Positions 23,901 through 35,831 of a stretch of DNA of 64,000 bases are shown piece by piece. Below the pieces are notes generated by a model that saw only the letters and a list, made by a program, of their open reading frames with translations, was not told where the DNA came from and did no database searches. Origin of the DNA: Acanthacorydalis orientalis. Taxonomy: Eukaryota; Arthropoda; Insecta; Megaloptera; Corydalidae. Numbering within the stretch: position 1 is the stretch's first letter; the number at the start of each line of letters is the position of its first letter. The stretch lies in NCBI GenBank assembly GCA_034766995.1, contig CM068323.1, forward strand, positions 26,412,714 to 26,476,713, read 5' to 3'. The position numbers and the translations under genes were made by a program.

Positions 23901-25156
23901 CAACCGTGACATTCTTGCCGACCGTTTTTGAATTTAATCGACTAGTGGATCGTACAAGGTCGTACGAATACATTTCGAGACTGAAATTTTAAGAGGATGT
24001 TTTTGTCACTTTACAGATATTTACGATGCGGATACTTTTAACGTGCAGACAATCGATGTACAACACGGTCCTGTTCCTGAAACTAACAGAAACGTTTATT
24101 AAAACGAGTAATGGTTGATCAAACTTTATGATAAATGAATTTTGAAGATTGCGTCTTCTTCGTGCTATTTTATATGCGGGTTCCCTGTAGAGAGTTCTTT
24201 CTGAACTATCAACACCGCTCGTTTACTTCATCTAGAGACAACTATGAAAATCGGAGTTCCTTTAAAATTTCACTCCACTGACGATTCAATATTGTCAACG
24301 ACTGCATGAGGTTTTCCTCTAAATTGTTGAAATATCCCAGATCGATCAGATGAGTAAGATTCAGAAAAAAAAGCAATTGTCTTCCACGATGCATCTACGA
24401 ATCTCTTTACATCTTCTTTCATTCTCACTCAACATCATCCAGTTGCATAAATGGACAATCGTTATTATTACTGAGAATTTCGTACAAAAACGCAAATATG
24501 TGATCCTCGCAGAGATACAGATGATTTTTGTGAGACTATGCTGAGGACCTGAACGGTACGTTCACATTCGTACACGGCGTGTTAATAAATAAGAAGTCGA
24601 TTTGTGACATGTGCTACGACCGGAAACGACAGGATGAATGTCCGCCCGCGTCCATCTGCCCACACGACGACTCTTCTCGTCCGTACTGCACGTTCAATCG
24701 ATCAATCATTCACACAATCCATTGTTTCGAAATCACGACGGATCGATAATCTGCTCTCTGAACGAATCGAGATCGTATCCCGGCCAGCCAGAGCCCGATT
24801 TCAGTGTCGCTAACGAGGCGATGCGATTAGAACGGACGCAATCATAAACATTGACATTTACATTACGCGGGAGCCTTGTCCGGCGTCTTACCCATTCACA
24901 CATCTCTCTCTTCGTCATCTATTACAGTACGGGTGGTCTCTGCATCTGCCACAATTGTAACACAATCGACGATTACACGTCTTTGTTTCCATCCTTCCGC
25001 CTCTGCACATTTCTGATCTGACTAATTTTCGAATCGACAGTGATAAATATCGGCTTGTTAAATATTTATCATCGTCTGTAACATGAAAAAAACACGTATT
25101 TCGGGGACTTACACGTTCACTGATTGAAGGTCTCTCGTACACGTGTATTTGAATTG
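20901..25156. other. Non-coding stretch with a few open frames
   Basis: Contains short TA/CA tracts (about 20955-20980, 21623-21641, 22442-22464) and GC-richer patches at 21260-21560, 22780-23020, 23540-23860 and 24600-24850. The minus frame at 21252-21440 contains a hydrophobic stretch that could span a membrane. The plus frame at 22631-23140 is 169 codons long but Ser/Thr/His-rich, with no domain. None is supported as a gene. Confidence 0.45.
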
Positions 25157-26033
25157 TATTAGGAGGTTGCATTGAAAGCCGCTGTTCACGTATAGATAGC
25201 TCCTAGGTGCGTATGCTGTGGGCAGTGCGAGATGTCTCTTATGTCATTTTGAAATTCGAACGTTTCCCACTAAAATTCAGTCATCAGACGCCATCTTTTA
25301 TTTACACAAGTGTTTTTCTATAACCGAATTAAAATGGAACACGATAAGTTGCTTTTCCGATGTGTACTCGTGTGTACAGTACTTTGATTTGGAAAAAGTG
25401 CAGCTGAAGCTCGTCGATTGTTCACGAAACTTTTATTACTTGGGGCGTATCGAAACCGGCGATGAAAAATGAATTTATTTCGAAAATCTAAACGCAAGAA
25501 ATCATGGGTTGTTCCTGGCCAACCATATACGTCGATACTAAAACGAAACATCCACGGTCACAAAGCAATGCTCTCTATTTAGTGAGATATGGAGGATGTC
25601 TTGTATTATGAGCTGTTGAGACCGAAGGAAACAATCACCGCCGAACAATTCGAGCATTTGAATGATAACTTGATACAGAAACCATGTTTGCTATAGCCGT
25701 GAAACAAACACCGACGGAGCTCGAAAGGGAGGTTCTCCCGCACCCAGCGCATTCTCCAGACCTGGTTCCAAGCGATTACCATCTGTTCCGATCGATTGAA
25801 CAACAAGCTTTGAAAGATACACATTTCCATAATTACGGGCAAGTCGAAAATGGGTTTCTGAACGGATTGGCTCAAAAGACAGACCATTATTTCGCCTCAG
25901 AATTCAACTTCTGCTAGAAAAGTGTGAAAAATCATAGATTCCGACTGAAAATACTTTGATTAATGTATTCACACATTTTATTATTGAAATAAATGGTCAA
26001 AACAACAGCGGCGTTCAATGCAAGCACCTAATA
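25157..26033 (+). mobile_element. mariner-family DNA transposon, internally deleted
   Basis: The element is 25159-26031, flanked by TA at 25157-25158 and 26032-26033. The ends are inverted repeats: TTAGGAGGTTGCATTGAAAG at the left and, reverse-complemented, TTAGGTGCTTGCATTGAACG at the right. The length of about 873 bp against about 1.3 kb for full mariners shows internal loss. The TA target site and TIRs are seen directly, and the mariner call is confirmed by the transposase remnant inside. Confidence 0.9.
25434..25990 (+). pseudogene. mariner transposase remnant
   Basis: Mariner transposases cut and paste DNA with a D,D34D catalytic triad. Here the first-Asp block survives as GRIETGDEK, followed by a stop where Trp is normal. 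The region of the second Asp (usual HDNARPH) is deleted. The third-Asp block is clear as LPHPAHSPDLVPSDYHLFRS. The tail ends in a degraded C-terminus (SEFNFC, then stop). The N-terminal helix-turn-helix part is missing. Stops and deletion make it inactive. Confidence 0.85.
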
Positions 26034-26454
26034 TTAACCGAAAAATACTAGAATGTTTAATGTTGACACGGACTCGTCATGTGAAAAATAAAGCACATAA
26101 CACACGAGAGAGAACGATAATAAATAAAAAAATAATTGAAACACGAACAGATAGTATCTCGTAGGTGCGTATTTACGAACCTCACGTGCTCGAATCGAAA
26201 CACCCCCAACAATCGGGTATAGCTGCAACCTTCGAATTCCGTCCTGAATATTTCCGTTTTTTTATGATCGTTCATATTTACTGTAATGTTTATGTACACT
26301 CGTCCAGTCTTCAAATATTTATACATATATTTTTTATATATAAATATATAAACATTTCAATTCCAGACGAAACTGGCACCGGCACGCGAACGTTAAATTG
26401 TTACATATGTATATGCATCGTTGTCATGTTATCGTTTCTGATAAGATCGCAACG

Positions 26455-26503
<49 letters not shown>

Positions 26504-27846
26504 TACATATAAATATATGTATTTAATACAAAAACGATACGATTAAACATATTTAGTCACCGTGGGTGTTTATTTTTCGTGAATAAATGAAAAGGAACGA
26601 TATTTTTCTCTACTGCTCCATGTGGTAATTATTTTTCGCCCCTATTAATGCACACGCACAGAGATAGCTAAAATTATTTGAAAAATTGTGTAATATTAAG
26701 AATATAACAATTGAAATAAAAGTGTTACATTGTACGAAGCGAACATATAGTGTCAAAAAAATAATATTGAAAGAATTTCACTTCAATATCCAGGAAATGA
26801 AAGAAAGAAAGGTCTAGTTCACAATTCTTTCGACTGGACAAAAAGTACACGGACGTTTAGACTAAATAGACAAATTGAATGGTAACACGAATATTTGTTT
26901 CTCGAATTTTGCAGTAAGGCGCACACTTAATCTCCCGTTAAAAATCCTATTCGTTTCACAGCTTCTGATTGTTCGATACGCACACTGCCTGTTTGTGTGT
27001 CTCATCTGCTGTGACTCAGTGCGATTCTCGATAGATACATAACTCTCATAATTGTGCATTGTTTCGATTGATACTCGGGCGACGATTTGTTCGAAACGAA
27101 ATTGTTAGTAATACGAATGTTGTTTGTACAACACGCGTGTGTTATCGAAATTAATAAATGAATCATGCGAAACGATAACGAGCATTATTCTGTAAGACGA
27201 AGAACGGAAGACACATTCTGCAGTCGACGTTATCCGAACGGTCTCTATTTCAATTTCAATTGAAATCTGTCCGTCGTGGAAAAATTCGTGACGGGTACAC
27301 GTTTCGACGAATTTCGATACTGTCCTCACACTGTTGTGTAAATAACAATGTGTCAAGTGTCATGAATGACACTGTGAATCCTGCAGAGACACGGATTTTT
27401 ACTGCACGGTCATAATAATCCGGTGCCGGTGTTTAGACGGGCCGGGCTGTTCGCACGGCCGAATTCGTTCTCGTCTCGTGGATTTCACTAAATTTTTTCC
27501 AGCATGTTTCTTCGGCACGTCGTCGAGACCGGTCGTAATTTCATCACGTTCCATAAACTATTTCTTATTATTGTTGTTGTGTTGTACGGACGACGGAACG
27601 CAAACCCTTAACAGCAGGGGGTGGTCGGTTTTCGGACACAGGCGGGCGTCAACGTTTCAAAATATTTGTAGCTTCTGTTATATATACGACTACTAATTAC
27701 ATTGAAATTTCTTTCATTGCGACAGTGAGGTCATCCTAATACATTTTCTCGAGGGAATATCCACTCAACACATTCGTGCGCTGTTTATAAATATCGACGT
27801 TCACAATTACTGTTCGGCTACAAATTACCAATTGCCTCCGACAGCT

Positions 27847-27890
<44 letters not shown>

Positions 27891-28090
27891 GGTGCACGTT
27901 ATACAAATATTTTTCCTCCGGTTTTTTGAAAATTTTTCCCGGATTCCAAACTTATTTATCTATTAAACTATTCCACTACAAACGAATCGACGTCTTTGTT
28001 GATATTTCTATTAAATAAAATCGTGGAATATGACATTAGCTTCGAGCCAGGACGTTCAGTGAGGAAATATCGGTCGATCTTTATCAGAAA
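26034..28090. other. Non-coding stretch
   Basis: TA arrays at 26457-26499 and 27850-27887. Nothing else recognised. Confidence 0.5.
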
Positions 28091-28250
28091 TCCGTACATA
28101 AGGGTGAAACTAAACGTACTGGGCCATCATCTCGAGTCATCAATACAATCAGAGTAGCGAAATGTCTCAACGTACCAGTCGACACCATTTAAAAAGCACT
28201 ATCTAGTGAGAATCCTTCTGTCCATCGTCCAGGTGTGGGCAGGTAAGAGA
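28090..28250 (+). pseudogene. Possible Tc-like transposase N-terminal remnant
   Basis: Plus-strand phrases SSRVINTIRVAKCLNVPVDT and, after a stop, ENPSVHRPGVGR follow the order of a helix-turn-helix segment plus GSxxDRPGxGR linker found near the N-terminus of several Tc-like transposases. A stop interrupts the link between them, and no catalytic part or TIRs were found. The match is short and from recall. Confidence 0.3.
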
Positions 28251-28599
28251 ACCGGGTGCACGGAGAGCACTGTTGTTCGGCAGCTGACAGACGATCGGCG
28301 CGAGCGTCACGGCCGGCAGCAGCCGCGCGGACAGGTGAAAGGGGCGAAGCGCTAGTAGCACGGGCGTAGTCTTCGCAAACTGAATTTCGTGCACAGCCGA
28401 CACACCGATCATCTTGTTACGGCGGTCGACGCTGTCCCATCGATCATTGTTAAAAAGTTACGGACACCGTTGTGTTGTAGTCGTCGTTGTCTATGATACG
28501 CAGATGCTTATCCGCTGTAATTGAAATTGTCGAGCGGGTGTCTAACGGGTCGCGCACATCGGGACAGAAGAATACGGAGGAACGTACGATTGTTCGATA

Positions 28600-28705
28600 C
28601 TGAACTTCCACGGCTCTAGACGAACGGGTCTCATTATTCACACTCGTCGATCGAACACTGAACCGTTTGAACTGGAAAGTTTTAGAGGAGGCGTCCATCG
28701 GGCGG
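28600..28705 (+). mobile_element. RTE 3'-terminal fragment, GC-richer copy
   Basis: The plus strand ends NRLNWKVLEEAS, matching the C-terminus of RTE polymerases (NWKVLEEAFIQQW). No TA array follows. Only the last tens of bases are clearly homologous. Confidence 0.55.
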
Positions 28706-29039
28706 CGAATCGAGAGAAGCCGCTGTTGTTAATGATACATATGTACACGACGACATAAACAATTATAATCTATATACAAATTCATTACAGTAACAGAATT
28801 GATTTCTTCATATAAGAAAAAAAAAACAGTTTCGAAACCAGCATATTTCGGACATATCACATTTTACATTGTTGTATTTTTTTCAACAAAATATCGATTG
28901 TATTCAATTTTACATACATTTCTTTAATGAATAAGTTTTTAATTAATTTGTTGAAACGATTTCTTGTACAAGTAGTTAGAGCCACACAGTAAGTAATTGG
29001 TGGCATTGAAGTCTGTTTTCGATTCGGAAATGAAATATA

Positions 29040-29096
<57 letters not shown>

Positions 29097-30403
29097 ATGT
29101 GTGTGTGTGTACGAACTTATGTAAATGTGTGTGTTGTTTGCTCTACATAGAACAGAACGAGCCGGGCACGAGCGCGGCGGCCAGCAGGTGCCTCGCCGGT
29201 TTTTTGGATATACCAACTTGCACAGGTTGCCAATAGCGAGCGCACGTTCGTTCCGTCGCCGTCGACTGTTTCTTGTATACGAGTGCTAAAAAGAAGTCCT
29301 CCTGTTGTTATACTTCTGGCCGCTCGCGACGATCGGACCAGTTGTTCGGCACGGCGGGAGAACACCTTGCGTTCGCCAGATATGAAAAAAAATAAATAAA
29401 TAATTACGTTCGTACAGCTATATCGGATAACAGCATGCAGGTCGCACGACGGCGACGACGACGACGACGTGCGTACGTCCCCGTATGTATGTGTGTGAAT
29501 GTGTGGAGGACGGACGGTCGAATGGTAGTCAAATGTAATTATTATAATAACGCACGGAGAGTCGAGAAGAAATGCATGTAGAACGAAGACAATCCTCTTT
29601 TATTGTACGATGAAATTATTATCAGGCTGGCATTATGTCTTACTCACACACACACATGCACATTATATATACATATATATGTTTCTTACATACATTTTGG
29701 GAAACAACCATCGGCATTGTTAAAAAAATTTTATACGCTGTACTAAGTTTCTTAGAGGAAAAAACCCATAAAAATGATAAAGATGTAGGGTACCGAGTAC
29801 AATGTTAATACGAGTTTATCGGATAAACTCTGATTAGTAGTGTCTGTTGTTTTCCATCCACATATCACATGGGACAGTGGTGTTAGATTCAAAGACAAGT
29901 CTAGCTTGTCAACAGAGGCGTATGTAAAATATTTAACACCCGGGACACATATTCGTCTCTTACATGGAATTCACTGCACGGCTTGTGTTTTCATTTTTAT
30001 TTTTTTGTTGTTATAAAATAATACATGTTTTTCTCTGCAACAACTGTCTGTGAATGCATACCGAAAATACACACACACGCACACACACACACACACACAC
30101 ATGAAATAGACAGTAAATATGTAGACGGTTCATGATTGTACATAAAATAAACGTACTTACATCTGATTTCAGAATATATATTATAGACTAGACAGAAATT
30201 CGCATACTATGGGCCGGTTTATCAATTGATCACTTCGGACACTTAATTTTTACTACATTAATTCTCACTCTAAGTAGAATAGAGTCGGTACATCCACTGA
30301 CCTCTCATTGAAACGGTATACGGCGAACTCTGGCCACTTTTTTCGATTTCCTTCGAATGATTACGGTATATAATGTGTACATCTTTTACATACATACATA
30401 CAT

Positions 30404-30466
<63 letters not shown>

Positions 30467-30577
30467 TATGTATGGTTATGTGTTTTTGTCGAGGTTCGGT
30501 TTTGTGTCGTGACCGAACAAGAATCGGCCATCCGGTTCGTTTATACACCAAAAAGTTGTTTTATACACAAAACAATA

Positions 30578-30627
<50 letters not shown>

Positions 30628-30923
30628 TTCTAACATAATCTGATGCGGAGCGGTTTGCCGCCGAGAAGTTTAGGGAGATCACAACTGACGATAATTCGAC
30701 GACGTTCAAGACGTACATCTTTATTTTTATTACCGGTCGTTTGGCGAAAGAGAAAAAAAAGACTTGCACGCCCGTCGAAATCACTGTACTCTTACAATAT
30801 TTCCATAGAATCGATGACTCGAGCGATCCGTTGACAGATCTCGCTCAGATCTCGAGATTTCGTTGCAGTTATCATGAGTTGATCTCGGTCGGACGTTGAA
30901 TAGTGGTTTGTCGTCGTTCCACA
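28706..30923. other. Non-coding stretch with TA arrays
   Basis: TA arrays at 29045-29093, 30416-30464 and 30581-30621. CA run at about 30070-30100. ACG trinucleotide run near 29451-29469. Confidence 0.5.
29151..29236 (+). CDS. Possible terminal exon, unidentified
   Basis: A pyrimidine-rich acceptor (GTTTGCTCTACATAG) is followed by an open frame QNEPGTSAAASRCLAGFLDI and PTCTGCQ, then TAG. It is GC-richer than its surroundings. The minus strand is also open here. No domain and no partner exon. Confidence 0.2.
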
Positions 30924-30960
30924 CGAGTACCAGAAAGGATTAGACTGCTCTCGAAACGTA
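30924..30960. repeat. 37-bp direct repeat, copy 1
   Basis: Matches 32317-32353 with one mismatch (gagtaccagaaaggattaga core). Weaker similarity continues downstream, where both copies have ATTAAATGAATAA. Confidence 0.85.
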
Positions 30961-32316
30961 ATTGTTTCGTTGATTAATTAAATGAATAACATCGTATGAA
31001 ATTGTTCGAGACACAAATATTTGATAATCAGATATGCCTGTAAAATTCTACACCGATTTCAAATCTATCTTTGTTCTCTTTTCCTGTCACGTTAGTTTTT
31101 TTTTCTCCCTGTTCGATTTTACTTGGGATTCAGAGACGCGTCGACAACTGAAGCTATTTACGCCTCTGCGTGCGATTTTATTATCGAGCAATTAAGTAAG
31201 AAGCAACGGAAATGTTTCATCTGATCGAAGAACTATTTCGGAAAAAATTGAGAATGTTAGAAAAAACGAAAGAATGGCTATATCTCGACTCACTGAATAC
31301 GATGGCAACGCCATCGAAAAATGTGCATGAATGAAAATTGAGTATTTTTGAAATGGTTGTAGATTGAAAAAACAATTCGTTTGCGAAATACACAGCGATT
31401 TAAATTATTTAGTACAAGATTTTCAAGTTCAGACCGGTGTTAGACATAACTTGTTCGCGATTAAACTTGGAGAAAACACAACTATTAGGATACAGTGATA
31501 GAAAATGTTAATATTTCTATAAGAAATCAGAATGTGTGGGACGGTTTGAACTCCTAGAAGATAAAAAAAAATCCTGCTGTTTCTCAAATTGATTTTTCGG
31601 TCACGTCACAGAGCGCAGACATTTTCTGACCAAAAATGTTAAATAAACGATTATTCATCAATCAGCTGACGCACAGAAAAATCTAATTGATAGATATTCT
31701 GTCCTAGAAATCTGCGTAAAAGAATAATCAAAAATTACAAAAAATAAAATTATTCAAGAGGGCATCTGTGTGCATTTCATGTAAAGTTGAAATTCATTTA
31801 CGAATACAACAAACAACGTTTATTTTTGTATGGTGTACGCAGCCGATTGAATTGGTCCCTAATGTGAGATAATAATTCCGTTCCGTTCGACAAAAACATT
31901 CATGTGTGTTCAGTAGAGACGACGCGTGATTTCTGACACCGCGTTTAAAAAAAAAAATCACTGATCTCTGGCCGGCCGATAAATTATCGAATTTATTGCG
32001 GGTGTTGCAGCGATGACAAATTTCGTGAAGATTACGACGCTCGAGCCGCCCGAACGATTTAATACAGAAGGATGATTTGTATTCGCGCTGTTATCGCCGG
32101 GTCGTGGGGGCGGGCGACTGATTCCTCTGAAACGAAATCTGGTCGACGCGCGAACGACCGATGTTTGTTTGTTTTCGTTCGGCGATAATTGCACGCGTTT
32201 AAAACTCTGATTTCTTTTTTTTTCCGAACATAGTACGGTTCGAATGAATTCGTCGAAACACGAATCATCTTTGTGGTTCGTTTCGTCTCTGAATTGCTTG
32301 TTGTTGTCGGTTCACT
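30961..32316. other. Non-coding stretch between direct repeats
   Basis: No domain-bearing frame. A GC-richer patch lies at about 31970-32160. Confidence 0.45.
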
Positions 32317-32353
32317 CGAGTACCAGAAAGAATTAGACTGCTCTCGAAACGTA
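32317..32353. repeat. 37-bp direct repeat, copy 2
   Basis: Second copy of 30924-30960, same orientation, 1393 bp apart. Confidence 0.85.
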
Positions 32354-32475
32354 GTCGTGTCAGTGCTCAATTCGAGGACTAATTAAATGAATAATAACAC
32401 TTTCATTCGTTTTTGTTTCAATTCGAAAAATCAATTCAATTTAACATAAATATACTTGTATCAGAAATTATCATC

Positions 32476-32563
32476 TAAGCTACCGTTCATAAGTATTCCA
32501 GGCACTCGTGTTTCTATATAAACCGATGTCCTACATCTCGAGTATAAATCATTTACATGTTTA

Positions 32564-32605
<42 letters not shown>

Positions 32606-33537
32606 TGTAATGTTAAAATTCAGATAATAGAAAAAAAAACATAAAAACTAATTTTATATTTAAATATTGGACTAATCAACGTGACCACTATTATTATTGC
32701 TTGGCATATTAGAGGCATTCTATTTATAATTTTTTCCAGTGTTTCCAGCTTTATTTGTCTCCATTCTTCCTGTAGTATTATCCAAAGATCCTGCTGTGAT
32801 GTGAGGCACGCCTTTAGAACATTTCTGTCAAGTTATCCCACAGGAACTCTATAGGATTTACATTGGATGACTTAAGAGGCCAAAACATCATTTTAAGATT
32901 TTTCTTTATATCGAGTTCTTGTATTGTTTTGCCCATTCAAGCCTTCTTTTGATATTTATTGGTCGGATTAACGGTTTTCTTACAGCTATCCTTCCATACA
33001 GGCCAGCCCCATGTAACCTTCGTTTAACAGTTGAAACACTGAGAGGCTCTTGTCGACTGTCGTTAACTTGTACCGTTATTTCTGGTACTGTTAAGCGTAC
33101 TGGTCTATTAAATGTTCGTTCACTTTAGCCATTTCAATAAAAAATCAAAAACAAAATTCCAATCTTCAATTATTTTAAACGCTGCACTTATTTCAATGTT
33201 TTTGCTTGATTCTGACAAGCTTGAACGTTTGCAAATAACATAGCAAAACCAATAAATACCTCTCCTACCTCAAATTCTACAATAACACATTAATTACCTG
33301 GAAAAACCTAGACTACATCTATTCTTTACCTCACCGCTGAAATTTCCCAGAACCGCTTTTTTTATGAAAAGTCTCGCCTTATTCAAGTTCCCGCGTTTCT
33401 AGTAATTGATTCATTATTTAAACAATCGAAAATACTGTACAGACAATAATTAAGCACATCAGTAAAATACATAAACTAAGTTGAACCGATTTATCCTAAT
33501 TTATTTGAGTGCCTTAATACTTATGAGCGGTAGTGTA
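32476..33537 (-). mobile_element. Tc1-like DNA transposon, defective
   Basis: The element is 32478-33535, with TA at 32476-32477 and 33536-33537. The left end AGCTACCGTTCATAAGTATT matches the reverse complement of the right end (CACTACCGCTCATAAGTATT). This TIR type, with CATAAGTATT, is familiar from Tc1-like elements. At about 1.06 kb it is short. It carries an internal TA array (32567-32604) and a minus-strand transposase remnant. Confidence 0.85.
32690..33130 (-). pseudogene. Tc1-like transposase remnant
   Basis: The minus strand encodes RPVRLTVPEITVQVNDS, VSTVKRRLHGAGLYGRIAVR and RRLEWAKQYKN, matching the N-terminal DNA-binding half of Tc1-like transposases. A jump follows to a WPLKSSNVNPIEFLWDNL block, whose usual form is WPxxSPDLNPIExLW and which carries the third catalytic acidic residue. 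The central catalytic region with the first two Asp residues is missing and there are frameshifts and stops. Inactive. Confidence 0.85.
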
Positions 33538-33732
33538 TGTTCGTTTCGTGCCATGAGCTTGTAAAAAAAAACTATGAAACCGCCAGGATATCTTCATTAA
33601 TGAGATGTTTGATCCTTGAAAGAGCATTTATATGCGTCATTTACATTCTTAACACTATTAATATGTTTGTGTTTATACGTGTGTGTTGTGTATCGATTCG
33701 ATATAAAATGTTATTTTTTATTTTATTTTCAG

Positions 33733-33779
33733 ACCTGCCGACCGTTTCGTCTCGTCTTATCATCGTTTCTAATTCTCTG
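33733..33779 (+). CDS. Candidate internal exon, unidentified
   Basis: An excellent acceptor (long T-rich tract ending TTTTATTTTCAG) and a consensus donor (CTG/GTGAGT) enclose 47 nt. Two frames are open: LPTVSSRLIIVSNSL and TCRPFRLVLSSFLIL. The first recalls the LIVVSNRLP start of trehalose-phosphate synthases, but the following residues cannot be checked. It may also be a non-coding exon. It lies about 200 bp beyond the Tc1-like element. Confidence 0.35.
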
Positions 33780-34096
33780 GTGAGTTTTCAGTTTAAGTTA
33801 TAATATTAATAATGCGATTAAATTCGATCTTGATACAGATCAAAACATGATTTCGATTAAATACATATCGAGCTTTTAATATTTTTCAATCGTTCCGTGT
33901 TATTAAATAATTATAGAAAATCATCGACTCGTGTGTAAATTTCAATTCGTTTTTTTGACTAGAGGTCAAGTGTGAAACGAAAGTGTTTCAATCATGAGAG
34001 GTTAGCAAGCAAAGCGGAATATAACTTGACATTTTTACTTGCGGATCAATTCCGTTTCGTAGATTTTTAGAGAAATCTTACACTTTTCAATTCATT

Positions 34097-34148
<52 letters not shown>

Positions 34149-34775
34149 TGTATATAAAATGTATATCAATTTCATTTTGTAACATCAACATAGTTTCACT
34201 CGAAACAGCAGTATGTGTATGTGTGTGTGTATTATGTGACTATCACGATTTTAGAAATTGAAAGTAAAGGCCAATATATTTAACCTTATTGCAAAACATG
34301 TACGAAATTAAATGATAGCATTATGTGTACAGTCTCATTACTCCTACATCAATACACACACACACACGTGCACAGAGAAACGGGTCCGGTCCGTATGTAA
34401 TTCTACTAAATGTTATATTTAATCAAACGGCGATTCATATTCGTAAACGGAAAATAGTTGTTCAATATTTGTACAGGTCGGTCGTCCGCAGCGCGTATGT
34501 CGTCATCGGAATAAATAAACGATTTTTTTTTATGGTTTCAAACAGATCTGATGCTCTATGCGGGTTACTTTCAATGATTTCTTCTCGAATCATACGCAAG
34601 TCATGTATTCAGCAGATTATACATTTTACGTTTTTAATTAAACAATCAATTCAAATCCGTTCGGGCGCTAATGACCTTAGATGTCGGCGCACCCTCAAAC
34701 CCCAAATAAACAAACAATCGAATCGATCAAGACTTGTGAAATATGAAAACGAGAAAGTGTTTGAAATATACATAT

Positions 34776-34843
<68 letters not shown>

Positions 34844-35319
34844 GTGTTTGTAAATATAATATTCGTATAAAATGAAGAGAGTAAAGTTTGAAATGACACG
34901 TCAAAGAAATCGGTTCAGTTATATTATTTATCTTGAGCTTTCATTGGGATTCGATGATTGTTTATTTTTTGAACATCGGTAGCCTCGGAGATAGTGACCG
35001 TGTGCCAAGAGGTCCGAAACCTCCATAACCACTTCATGTCTTGATTTGATCTTAGAGTTGATTTTCTGCTTAAATGTCTGTACGTGATAATCTTGAAAAA
35101 ATAGAGATACGACATATTTTATATGCGCTTAAAAGCTCAATCAATATTCGAATAACATATTCAGATCTTCATACATTTATATCAGGAACAGTTGGGCACA
35201 GATACGACTATTAAATCACGAATACAACGAACTGAAAAACAGTGATTCCCTTTTATATCGTTCTTCTTTCATTATCCATTATTTTCTTAATTCAAATAAA
35301 ATTTCGTTCGAAAACTTAC
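33780..35319. other. Non-coding stretch with TA arrays
   Basis: TA arrays at 34101-34143 and 34795-34840. The segment around 34665-34720 (GGGCGCTAATGACCTTAGAT onward) recalls the conserved 3' end of a widespread arthropod non-LTR or SINE repeat. Confidence 0.4.
34660..34720 (+). repeat. Possible 3' end of an arthropod retroposon
   Basis: GGGCGCTAATGACCTTAGAT followed by a GGCGC...CCC...CAAAC block resembles a repeat tail I recall from many insect genomes. Family not assignable by eye and no second copy here. Confidence 0.3.
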
Positions 35320-35400
35320 TATCGTTGCGTCGACCTCGCACGATTCTCGACATTGTTCCGCACTGACATATGTGTCGACCGGTCGGGTATAAAATCGCAC
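35320..35400 (-). CDS. Candidate internal exon, 81 nt, unidentified
   Basis: The minus strand has acceptor GATATCTCCCCATCAG, then 81 open nt, then donor ATA/GTAAGT. The in-phase reading is VRFYTRPVDTYVSAEQCRE, then SCEVDATI, with two Cys spaced CRESC. A second frame is open too. The length is a multiple of three. No family recognised. Confidence 0.35.
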
Positions 35401-35559
35401 CTGATGGGGAGATATCGACATCGAACACACACACAGAACGGCAATTCGATGGTTAATCGTTTCGTTTACGACTCGACTGATCGGTGAAATTCTTTTAAAA
35501 CGAACGGTTCTGTGAACTGCACGAAGAGGCAACACTCCTGTCTTATCCGTTTTCAAATC

Positions 35560-35770
35560 GAAATGAGCGAAACATTTTGCAAGAAGAGAGTGACGTGAAT
35601 CGATAGACAAGAGGAATGGTCGATTGGAAATCAAGAAATTTAATAAGACCACCGAACGGATCGGATAAGGACACAGGAGCATCCATTGGAAATTTATGGA
35701 GAACAGAGTCATCGAATCGTTTGAACTGGACAGTTTTAGAAGAGGCCTTCATCCAGTAATTCTTGTGGTC
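35560..35770 (+). mobile_element. RTE-type LINE 3' fragment ending at a TA array
   Basis: The plus frame reads VNR, stop, TRGMVDWKSRNLIRPPNG, then SSNRLNWTVLEEAFIQ, the RTE C-terminal tail. The stop replaces the Trp of the NRWT motif. A (TA)n array follows at 35785-35827. Confidence 0.7.
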
Positions 35771-35781
35771 TTCTAGTGACG

Positions 35782-35784
<3 letters not shown>

Positions 35785-35827
<43 letters not shown>
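35785..35827. repeat. (TA)n microsatellite, RTE 3' side
   Basis: TA array about 15 bp after the RTE terminal codons. Confidence 0.95.

Positions 35828-35831
<4 letters not shown>

Noticed and set aside
25606..25887. Minus frame across the first mariner
   Set aside because: Antisense shadow of the transposase remnant on the plus strand. The same applies to 45048-45263 and 46202-46474.
26155..26180. Short match to mariner left-end sequence (GTAGGTGCGTAT)
   Set aside because: About a dozen bases only, with no TIR pairing. Probably chance.
33733..33779. Trehalose-phosphate synthase start (LIIVSNSL against LIVVSNRLP)
   Set aside because: Only about seven residues match, the key Arg is Ser, and neighbouring exons were not found. 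Kept as an unidentified exon candidate.
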